A stretch of 64,000 nt of DNA from Polyodon spathula (taxonomy: Eukaryota; Chordata; Actinopteri; Acipenseriformes; Polyodontidae): NCBI RefSeq assembly GCF_017654505.1, contig NC_054558.1, positions 9,126,298 through 9,190,297 on the forward strand, in the 5' to 3' direction. The translations under genes and the position numbers were made by a program. This document shows positions 50,784 to 62,700 of the stretch, piece by piece (the stretch's first letter is position 1; each line of letters begins with the position of its first letter). Under the pieces are notes generated by a model. The model was given only the letters and a program-made list of their open reading frames with translations. It had not been told where the DNA came from and searched no databases.

Positions 50784-53700
50784 GCACAGGGGGAGAGGCG
50801 ACAGTAAGAGACACCTCCTGAGACACTGCGCTATACAAGAGTTTTCTGTCTGCACCAGCAGGGCTAAGTTTAAACCTCCTGAATTGATTTCTTTAAATGG
50901 TTTTGTGAGCTTTGCACTGGTGCAGAAGCTTAAAAACTGACCCAATGATGCCTTTGCAAGCTCTACCTAGCCTTCTTTTCCTCCAAGTGGATACATTGAT
51001 ACCCACTTAATATAATTTCTCTTTATACTCTCTCATCCTATTATTACTATTGTTATTAGTAGATTTCTTATATTACTATATATCATATTTCATATAATAT
51101 GTTTACTTCAAATGAGATGTTTAGTGAATCATTTAACAAGGTTTTGGACATAATTTTCACTATTTATTATAATTGCTCAGTCTTGTGTTTAACTAAGTCT
51201 GAATACAAATCTGTATTGCCACTTGTTTTTCTTCAAAGAGACACAGAAGACACTTCTGGAGAGCTTGAGCGCTCGTCTGGCACAAAGGTAATTCACTTGT
51301 GTTGTTTAGGAACAAGGGAAACAAGCATCTTAAAGACATAAGCACCCTGCTCATAAGTTTTCATATCTGATTTCATATTTTGACCTTTGACGATATTACT
51401 GGAAAGGATTGAAGTGCTGTGGAATTTAGAGATCTGTATTTTGAAGCATATCGTATGATTGCTTGACAATAGTCTGCCATTCTAGGTGACTAGGACAGAA
51501 GCAGCTGCAACGGAACAGAAGAAAATAGCAAATGATCAGCCAGCAGAACTTGTTAGAGCCGGATCAGTACTGGGCAGCTACATCCAGGATGACTTCTCTG
51601 CAGGGTGAGTGGGGATGTTTCTGTTGGTTGGATAGTTCAGCTTTCCTGCACCCAGTCACCCTCGCAATGTATTTTATGCCTTTGGTTTGAATTCCTTGTT
51701 TGGTTTATGTTATGAAGAGTTATGGTTCTTATCCAGTCCACAATTTTGATATGAACAGAACAAAACAGAGTCAGAGATTTCTATGATATAATGCCTCACA
51801 TTACATATCATCAAAAGTTATTGGATTACCAGCTTGCAATGCTAAAACTGTCAGCTAGAGTCTTTGTGTGAATAATTTTACTGAATGTATTAACTGCAAA
51901 GGCATGCATATTTTGCCTTTGTTGAACTGTTGGACTGGATGTTTAAAATTGTGTTTTCTTCCACTGGGCAGTGCTCCAAGTAAAGATGAAGAGCCCACTA
52001 ATACAAATGCCATGACCCGCGGGCGAGTGATTTCAATAGAGGAGGACCCGCTTCCTGACCTGATAACACCGACGCGCAGCAAGCTGGGACAGGAACGGGA
52101 GGTGCTCTGGGAGCAGGAGGGAGAGGAGACACTGAGTAAGGAAGAGGGAACTGGAGGAGAGAAGCAGGAGGTGGACCTAGATGCAAGAAGAGAAAATGGA
52201 CAGGAAGGCTGGAAAGAAGATGAACAGAAAGCTGAGGACCGGGAAAGGGAGTTAGGAAGAGATGAGTTAACACGAGAGGAACATGAAACAACAATGTGTG
52301 TTGAGCAGATAGAACAAGGTCAGGCGATAGAAAATGAGGAAGTCAAGGATGCGAAACAGGAAGCTGAGGTACAAAGGGAGGATAGGAAACTAAACCAACA
52401 GAAAGAAGAACTAGTAAGAGTGGAAGTCACAGTACAAAAACAGGGAAGGGGTGTGCTTAGGGAAGAGGATGAGCTAAAGAAACAGGAAAGAGAAACATTA
52501 AGGGAGGAGATAACAGAAAGAGAAGAGGAAAGGGAGGTACTGAGGGAGGAGAAGAGGGAGGAAAGGAATCAGGAAGAGGAAGTACCAAGTGATGAAGTCA
52601 CTCTTCAATTAGAGGAGATATTGAGTGAGGAAGTTAAACCAATTGAACAGGAAGGGGTGATCTTAAAGGAGGGAGTTAGTGAATCAACACTGGAAGGGGA
52701 AATAACGGAGGAGGTTGCAATAACAGGAGAGGAAAATAAAGTACTGAGGGAGGATAAAGAGGAAAAGAACCAGTTAGAGGACATAATAAATGAGGAAGTA
52801 AAACCAATTGAACAAGCAGTATTGGTCTTAAGAGAGGAAGCCAGTGAAACAAAACAGGAAGGAAAGCCCCTATCAAAAGAAATCAAAAAACCAGAGCATG
52901 GACACGAGGGAGTCAGTGAAAAGCAACAGGAAGAGGTAACAAGTGAAGCAGTAGAACAAGTGAGACAGGCAGAGGAAGCACAAAGTAAAAGGAAGCACAG
53001 CATGCTAGGGCAGGAAGATGAAATCCAACCAAGGGAAGAGGAAAATGAATTTGTGCATAGGGAGGGTGAAACTGGAAAAAAAGAACAGGACAGGGAAGAA
53101 CTAAAAGAGAGAGACAGTCAAACACAACAGGAAGGCGAGGAAGAGGAAATCAGAGATAAGAAAAATAATGAGGAGGTAGCCAGTGAGGAAGTCAGAGGAA
53201 CTAAACAAGAAGAAGGACTAAGAGATCAGGAAAGACAAACAGAGCAGGAAAAGGGAGAACTCAAACAAGAAGAGGAAATACAAATTGAGGAAGTCATTGA
53301 AAATACAAAAGAAATGGAGGAACTAAGAGGGGTAGAGGAAGCAAGTAAACAGGAAGAGCGAGCCAGGGAAAAGGAACAGAATGAACTAGGAGATGAAGGA
53401 CAAAAAGAACAGGAAGTCAGTGTATCAGGGCAGGAAGAGGAAATCAAACCAGAGGCAGATGAAAATGAATTGGTGTCTCAGAAAGCGAAACCTGTAGAAA
53501 TGGAAGAGGGTTGGCTAGAACTAGGAGACCAAGAAACACAAGGGGAGCAGGGAGGGGAGGCGCACTCAGAGGAACAGGAGAATGAGGAGCAAGGAGATGA
53601 AGAGGAAAGGAGATTGAGTGAAGAGGAAGAACAATCCAGGGGAAAAGAACAGGGTGGAGAAGAAGGGCAAATAGATCAAGAGTTTAGGATTCCCAGTGAA

Positions 53701-56700
53701 GGGGAGGAGATAGCAAGGGGAGAGGACATGGAAATACTGGATAGAGAAGATGAAAACTCAGAAAAAGAACAGGAAGCAGCAGTACAAGAAAGAAAGGTAG
53801 TGAGGGAAGTGAAGGAAATCCAACTGAGTGAGGAAACAGAGAGACCAAGAGTAAAAGAACAAAATGATGAAAAACTAGGAATAGAACAAGAAAGCTGGAT
53901 ATTAAGGGAGGAAGAAGTGGGAGTGATGTCTAAGGAAGAAGAACCCATAGAACAGGAACAGAACTGGAAATATTCAGAGAAGAACAGACTAACAGAACAG
54001 CAAGGAGAGGTACTGAGGGAGGGGGATGAGCTAAAGAAACAGGAAAGAGAAATACTAATGGAGGAATGCACAGAAAGAGAAGAGGAAAGGGAGGTATTGA
54101 TGGAGGAGGGGGAGGAAAATAATCAGGAAGGGGAAATACCAAGGGAGGAAGTCACTCTTCAGTTAAATGAGGTATTGAATGAGGAAGTTAAACCAATTGA
54201 ACAGGAAGGGATGGTCTTAAGAGAGGAAGTCAGTGAAACAAAACAGGAAGGAAGGCCCCTAACAAAAGAAATCAAAGAACCAGATCATGGACACGAGGGA
54301 GTCAGTGAAAAGCAACATGGAGGGGAGGAGCTAAGGCAGGAGGTCAATGAAAATCAACCGGAAGAGGAAAGACATGAATTGGTAGAACGAGGGGCATGGG
54401 CAGCTGAAATACTCAGTAAAAGTGAGGAATTAAGTGAAATGGAACAGGGAGGGGAGGTGCTAAGTGAGGCCGGGGAAATCAAATCGAAAATCCTGATGGA
54501 GGAAGATAGGAATGGGGAGGAGCAAACAGAGAATGAGAAACAAGCAGAACAAGAAGAAGAAATATTAGGGGTAGAAGTCAAAGAATGCAGAGAGGAAGAG
54601 GAATTATGTGAGGAATTACAACAAAAGGGACCCATATTGAGAGAGAAAGTTAATGAAACAAAACATGATGACGAAGGAGTCAGTGAAAATCAACAGGAAG
54701 TGGTAACAAGTGAAGCAGTAGAACAAGTGAGACAGGCAGAGGAAGCACAAAGTAAAAGGAAGCACAGCATGCTAGGGCAGGAAGATGAAATCCAACCAAG
54801 GGAAGAGGAAAATGAATTTGTGCATAGGGAGGGTGAAACTGGAAAAAAAGAACAGGACAGGGAAGAACTAAAAGAGAGAGACAGTCAAACACAACAGGAA
54901 GGCGAGGAAGAGGAAATCAGAGATAAGAAAAATAATGAGGAGGTAGCCAGTGAGGAAGTCAGAGGAACTAAACAAGAAGAAGGACTAAGAGATCAAGAAA
55001 GACAAACAGAGCAGGGAAAGGGAGAACTCAAACAAGAAGAGGAAATACAAATTGAGGAAGTCATTGAAAATACAAAAGAAATGGAGGAACTAAGAGGGGT
55101 AGAGGAAGCAAGTAAACAGGAAGAGCGAGCCAGGGAAAAGGAACAGAATGAACTAGGAGATGAAGGACAAAAAGAACAGGAAGTCAGTGTATCAGGGCAG
55201 GAAGAGGAAATCAAACCAGAGGCAGATGAAAATGAATTGGTGTCTCAGAAAGCGAAACCTGTAGAAATGGAAGAGGGTTGGCTAGAACTAGGAGACCAAG
55301 GAACACAAGGGGAGCAGGGAGGGGAGGCGCACTCAGAGGAACAGGAGAATGAGGAGCAAGGAGATGAAGAGGAAAGGAGATTGAGTGAAGAGGAAGAACA
55401 ATCCAGGGGAAAAGAACAGGGTGGAGAAGAAGGGCAAATAGATCAAGAGTTTAGGATTCCCAGTGAAGGGGAGGAGATAGCAAGGGGAGAGGACATGGAA
55501 ATACTGGATAGAGAAGATGAAAACTCAGAAAAAGAACAGGAAGCAGCAGTACAAGAAAGAAAGGTAGTGAGGGAAGTGAAGGAAATCCAACTGAGTGAGG
55601 AAACAGAGAGACCAAGAGTAAAAGAACAAAATGATGAAAAACTAGGAATAGAACAAGAAAGCTGGATATTAAGGGAGGAAGAAGTGGGAGTGATGTCTAA
55701 GGAAGAAGAACCCATAGAACAGGAACAGAACTGGAAATATTCAGAGAAGAACAGACTAACAGAACAGCAAGGAGAGGTACTGAGGGAGGGGGATGAGCTA
55801 AAGAAACAGGAAAGAGAAATACTAATGGAGGAATGCACAGAAAGAGAAGAGGAAAGGGAGGTATTGATGGAGGAGGGGGAGGAAAATAATCAGGAAGGGG
55901 AAATACCAAGGGAGGAAGTCACTCTTCAGTTAAATGAGGTATTGAATGAGGAAGTTAAACCAATTGAACAGGAAGGGATGGTCTTAAGAGAGGAAGTCAG
56001 TGAAACAAAACAGGAAGGAAGGCCCCTAACAAAAGAAATCAAAGAACCAGATCATGGACACGAGGGAGTCAGTGAAAAGCAACATGGAGGGGAGGAGCTA
56101 AGGCAGGAGGTCAATGAAAATCAACCGGAAGAGGAAAGACATGAATTGGTAGAACGAGGGGCATGGGCAGCTGAAATACTCAGTAAAAGTGAGGAATTAA
56201 GTGAAATGGAACAGGGAGGGGAGGTGCTAAGTGAGGCCGGGGAAATCAAATCGAAAATCCTGATGGAGGAAGATAGGAATGGGGAGGAGCAAACAGAGAA
56301 TGAGAAACAAGCAGAACAAGAAGAAGAAATATTAGGGGTAGAAGTCAAAGAATGCAGAGAGGAAGAGGAATTATGTGAGGAATTACAACAAAAGGGACCC
56401 ATATTGAGAGAGAAAGTTAATGAAACAAAACATGATGACGAAGGAGTCAGTGAAAATCAACAGGAAGTGGTAACAAGTGAAGCAGTAGAACAAGTGAGAC
56501 AGGCAGAGGAAGCACAAAGTAAAAGGAAGCACAGCATGCTAGGGCAGGAAGATGAAATCCAACCAAGGGAAGAGGAAAATGAATTTGTGCATAGGGAGGG
56601 TGAAACTGGAAAAAAAGAACAGGACAGGGAAGAACTAAAAGAGAGAGACAGTCAAACACAACAGGAAGGCGAGGAAGAGGAAATCAGAGATAAGAAAAAT

Positions 56701-59700
56701 AATGAGGAGGTAGCCAGTGAGGAAGTCAGAGGAACTAAACAAGAAGAAGGACTAAGAGATCAAGAAAGACAAACAGAGCAGGGAAAGGGAGAACTCAAAC
56801 AAGAAGAGGAAATACAAATTGAGGAAGTCATTGAAAATACAAAAGAAATGGAGGAACTAAGAGGGGTAGAGGAAGCAAGTAAACAGGAAGAGCGAGCCAG
56901 GGAAAAGGAACAGAATGAACTAGGAGATGAAGGACAAAAAGAACAGGAAGTCAGTGTATCAGGGCAGGAAGAGGAAATCAAACCAGAGGCAGATGAAAAT
57001 GAATTGGTGTCTCAGAAAGCGAAACCTGTAGAAATGGAAGAGGGTTGGCTAGAACTAGGAGACCAAGAAACACAAGGGGAGCAGGGAGGGGAGGCGCACT
57101 CAGAGGAACAGGAGAATGAGGAGCAAGGAGATGAAGAGGAAAGGAGATTGAGTGAAGAGGAAGAACAATCCAGGGGAAAAGAACAGGGTGGAGAAGAAGG
57201 GCAAATAGATCAAGAGTTTAGGATTCCCAGTGAAGGGGAGGAGATAGCAAGGGGAGAGGACATGGAAATACTGGATAGAGAAGATGAAAACTCAGAAAAA
57301 GAACAGGAAGCAGCAGTACAAGAAAGAAAGGTAGTGAGGGAAGTGAAGGAAATCCAACTGAGTGAGGAAACAGAGAGACCAAGAGTAAAAGAACAAAATG
57401 ATGAAAAACTAGGAATAGAACAAGAAAGCTGGATATTAAGGGAGGAAGAAGTGGGAGTGATGTCTAAGGAAGAAGAACCCATAGAACAGGAACAGAACTG
57501 GAAATATTCAGAGAAGAACAGACTAACAGAACAGCAAGGAGAGGTACTGAGGGAGGGGGATGAGCTAAAGAAACAGGAAAGAGAAATACTAATGGAGGAA
57601 TGCACAGAAAGAGAAGAGGAAAGGGAGGTATTGATGGAGGAGGGGGAGGAAAATAATCAGGAAGGGGAAATACCAAGGGAGGAAGTCACTCTTCAGTTAA
57701 ATGAGGTATTGAATGAGGAAGTTAAACCAATTGAACAGGAAGGGATGGTCTTAAGAGAGGAAGTCAGTGAAACAAAACAGGAAGGAAGGCCCCTAACAAA
57801 AGAAATCAAAGAACCAGATCATGGACACGAGGGAGTCAGTGAAAAGCAACATGGAGGGGAGGAGCTAAGGCAGGAGGTCAATGAAAATCAACCGGAAGAG
57901 GAAAGACATGAATTGGTAGAACGAGGGGCATGGGCAGCTGAAATACTCAGTAAAAGTGAGGAACTAAGTGAAATGGAACAGGGAGGGGAGGTGCTAAGTG
58001 AGGCCGGGGAAATCAAATCGAAAATCCTGATGGAGGAAGATAGGAATGGGGAGGAGCAGACAGAGAATGAGAAACAAGCAGAACCAGAAGGAGAAATATT
58101 AGAGGCAGAAGTCAAAGAATGCAGAGAGGAAGAGGAATTATGTGAGGAACTACAACAAAAGGGACCCATATTGAGAGAGGAAGTCAATGAAACAATACAT
58201 GATGACGAAGGAGTCAGTGAAAATCAACAGCAAGTGGTAACAAGTGAAGCAGTAGAACAAGTGAGACAGGCAGAGGAAGCACAAAGTAAAAGGAAGCACA
58301 GCATGCTGGGGCAGAAAGATGAAATCCAACCAAGGGAAGAGGAAAATGAATTTGTGCATAAGGAGGGTGAAACTGGAGAAAAAGAACAGGACAGGGAGGA
58401 ACTAGAAGAGAGAAACAATCAAACAAAACAGGAAAGCGAGGAAGAGGAAATCAGAGATAAGAAAAATAATGAGGAGGTAGCCAGTGAGGAAGTCGGAGGA
58501 ACTAAACAAGAAGAAGGACTAAGAGATCAAGAAAGACAAACAGAGCAGGAACAGGGAGAACTCAAACAAGAAGAGGAAATACAAATTGAGGAAGTCATTG
58601 AAAATACAAAAGAAGGGGAGGAACTAAGAGTGGTAGAGGAAGCAAGTAAACAGGAAGAGCGAGCCAGGGAAAAGGAACAGAATGAACTAGGAGATGAAGG
58701 ACAAAAAGAACAGGAAGTCAGCGCATCAGGGCAGGAAGAGGAAATCAAACCAGAGGCAGATGAAAATGAATTGGTGTCTCAGAAAATGAAACCTGTAGAA
58801 ATGGAAGAGGGTTGGCTAGAACTTGGAGACCAAGAAACACAAGGGGAGCAGGGAGGGGAGGTGCACTCAGAGGAACGGGAGAATGAGGAGCAAGGAGAGG
58901 AAAAGGAAAGGAGATTGAGTGAAGAGGAAGAACAATCCAGGGGAAAAGAACAGGGTGAAGAAGAAGGACAAATAGATCAAGAGTTTGGGATACCCAGTGA
59001 AGGGGAGAAGATAGCAAGGGGAGAGGACATGGAAATACTGGATAGAGAAGATGAAAACTCAGAAAAAGAACAGGAAGCAGCAGTACAAGAAAGAAAGGTA
59101 GTGAGGGAAGTGGAGGAAATCCAACTGAGTGAGGAAACAGAGAGACCAAGAGTAAAAGAACAAAATGATGAAAAACTAGGAATAGAACAAGAAAGCTGGA
59201 TATTAAGGGAGGAAAAAGTGGGAGTGATGTCTAAGGAAGAAGAACCCATAGAACAGGAACAGAACTGGAAATATTCAGAGAAGAACAGACTAACAGAACA
59301 GCAAGGAGAGGTACTGAGGGAGGGGGATGAGCTAAAGAAACAGGAAAGAGAAATACTAATGGAGGAATGCACAGAAAGAGAAGAGGAAAGGGAGGTATTG
59401 ATGGAGGAGGGGGAGGAAAATAATCAGGAAGGGGAAATACCAAGGGAGGAAGTCACTCTTCAGTTAAATGAGGTATTGAATGAGGAAGTTAAACCAATTG
59501 AACAGGAAGGGATGGTCTTAAGAGAGGAAGTCAGTGAAACAAAACAGGAAGGAAAGCCCCTAACAAAAGAAATCAAAGAACCAGATCATGGACACGAGGG
59601 AGTCAGTGAAAAGCAACATGGAGGGGAGGAGCTAAGGCAGGAGGTCAATGAAAATGAATCGGAAGAGGAAAGAAATGAATTGGTAGAACGAGAGGCATGG

Positions 59701-62700
59701 GCAGCTGAAATACTCAGTAAAAGTGAGGAACTAAGTGAAATGGAACGGGGAGGGGAGGTGCTGAGTGAGGCCGGGGAAATCAAATCGAAAATCCTGATGG
59801 AGGAAGATAGGAATGGGGAGGAGCAAACAGAGAATGAGAAACAAGCAGAACCGGAAGGAGAAATATTAGAGGCAGAAGTCAAAGAATGCAGAGAGGAAGA
59901 GGAATTATGTGAGGAACTACAACAAAAGGGACCCATATTGAGAGAGGTAGTCAATGAAACAATACATGATGACGAAGGAGTCAGTGAAAATCAACAGGAA
60001 GAGGTAACAAGTGAAGCAGTAGAGCAAGTGAGACGGGCTGAGGAAGCACAAAGTAAAAGGAAGCACAGCATACTGTGGCAGAAAGATGAAATCCAACCAA
60101 TGGAAGAGGAAAATAAATTTGTGCATAAGGAGGGTGAAACTGGAGAAAAGGAACAGGACAGGGAAGAAATAGAAGAGAGAGACAGTCAAACAAAACAGGA
60201 AGGCGAGGAAGAGGAAATCAGAGATAAGAAAAATAATGAGGAGGTAGCCAGTGAGGAAGTCAGAGGGACTAAACAAGAAGAAGGACTAAGAGATCAAGAA
60301 AGACAAACAGAGCAGGAACAGGAACAGGGAGAACTCAAACAAGAAGAGGAAATACAAATTGAGGAAGTCAATGAAAATACAAAAGAAGGGGAGGAAATAA
60401 GTGGGGAACAGGAAGCAAGTAAACAGGAAGAGCGAGCCAGGGAAAAGGAACAGAATGAACTAGGAGATGAAGGACAAAAAGAACAGGAAGTCAGTGTATC
60501 AGGGCAGGAAGAGGAAATCAAACCAGAGGCAGATGAAAATGAATTGGTGTCTCAGAAAGAGGAACCTTTAGAAATGGAAGAGGGTTGGCTAGAACTAGGA
60601 GACCAAGGAACACAAGGGGAGCAGGGAGGGGAGGTGCACTCAGAGGAACGGGAGAATGAGGAGCAAGGAGAGGAAAAGGAAAGGAGATTGAGTGAAGAGG
60701 AAGAACAATCCAGGGGAAAAGAACAGGTTGGGGAAGAAGGGCAAATTGATCAGGATTTTGGGATACCCAGTGAAGGGGAGAAGATAGCAAGGGGAGAGGA
60801 CATGGAAATACTGGATAAAGAAGATGAATACACAGAAAAAGAACAGGAAGCAGCAGTACAAGAAAGAAAGGTAGTGAGGGAATTGAAGAAAGTCCAACTG
60901 AGTGAGGAAACAAAGAGACCAAGAGTAAAAGAGCAAAATGATGAAAAACTAGGTATAGAACAAGAAGACTGGATATCAAGGGAGGAAGAAGTGGAAGTGA
61001 TGTCTAAGGAAGAGGAACCCATAGAACAGGAACAGGACTGGGGATATCTAGAGGAGAAAGAGAGACCAAGAGAAATAAAAAACAAGCAGCATGAAGAGGA
61101 GGTACTAATGGAGGAAGTGAGAGAAAGTAAGAAGAGAAAACTAAGGGAGGAAACAAATGTCAAAGAAAAGGACAAGGAAAGTGGATTTATACAGAGAGAA
61201 AAAGCAAAGCAAGACCATTCAGAAGAGGGGGTAATACTGCCAAGTGAGGTAGTCAAAGAAATTATACAGGAAGGGGAAGTGTTAAGAGAGGACTTTAGAG
61301 CAAGCAAGCAGGAAAGGGGGATACAGAGGAGAGGAAAGGGACAGGAGGGGCGAGGGCAGGGAGACACAGTGCCCCTCAGTGGTAAAGACAGAGATGAGCA
61401 CGGTGATCATGCCTGTCTCCCCCCAGGAGCGCAGACAGCCTCAGATCACCTGTACAACGTGCTGTTGGTGGGGGACAGCAGCGTCGGGAAGACATCCTTC
61501 ATCAAGCGCCTCAAAGAAGGGGAGTTCAGCTCCAATCACTGTGCCACCGTGGGTAGGTATCAACAACATTCGACACCTCAGCCCCAGGTCTTTGTGCCAG
61601 CCATGTCCTTGACCCTTTCATGCATGGCAACCTCATATGGGGACAGATAAAAAAAAAAACCTCTACAGTGGACATATGAAAGATGCCAATGCATGATGAC
61701 CTCATGTTAGGATGCCATATTTTCCCCATACCAAGCAACACAAACAACATTTGAAAACATTTTCAATGAAACATATATTTATTACGTGTCCAAACCTATT
61801 TCAGTTATTTTCAATATCTCATGCACGAAAGGGTATTACATTGTTCTACCGCACTTCATGGTTTAATTATTAACTGTTAAACCATGAGTGGAAAGACATT
61901 GTGGGACCAGGGTTGTTCACATTACACAGCGTGTGAATGAAAGCTGCACACTGTGTCTGGTGCAGGAGGTGTGAAACCCGTGTCTTGTGCTGCACTGCGG
62001 GACACCATTCACATCACTGGCCTATTTGGGCAGCTTGTGAGAAGGAAGTGAATGTCACTGTAACCAGGCAGTTTGGTGACAATATATATATATATAGTTG
62101 TTACAAATTACTGGTTTATTTCCATTTTCAATCTCAAGGGTAGAAGTCTATCCTAATAATTGGCATTCCTGATTCCACCAGGTGGATTCATGTCTTACAG
62201 TATTCTAGAGGGGGTAGCTTTGCCCTGCACCACCCTGCTGCTTCTCACACTCACATGCACAGCAGACGAGATGATTGCTGATGTACAGTACAAACCAAAA
62301 ACTGTGTTTGCATCTTGCTTACAAAGGGGGTCCCAGGGCACAACAAGCACTCACTGTCATACAGCTTTCATGCAGACAGGATGCCAGACAAAATACATGT
62401 GAACAACAATCAAGTATTACAAAGGAAAAAAGGTTTGCATTCATCTACAACACTCAAGCACTGCATATCTGTTCTGAAGTGTAATGCCTGGATTCCCAGC
62501 AGCTTGCAATGCCGGTACTAACCCATTCATCACTGTGGCAGGTTTGGACAGCTGCATATACACTCTGCTCGTCGGTGACAGGCGGTTTATCCTTCAGCTC
62601 TGGGACACTGCTGGACAGGAAAGGTGAGTCGGTCAACATCCTTTCCAAATGTCTCACTCTGTATTAAAGTATTAAACCCTCAGTGTGGATTTAGATCTAC

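Noticed and set aside
52605..61367. Many minus-strand Ser/Leu/Phe-rich frames, recurring every 1,767 bp
   Set aside because: They are antisense shadows of the Glu-rich repeat; lack of stops follows from the purine-rich coding strand.
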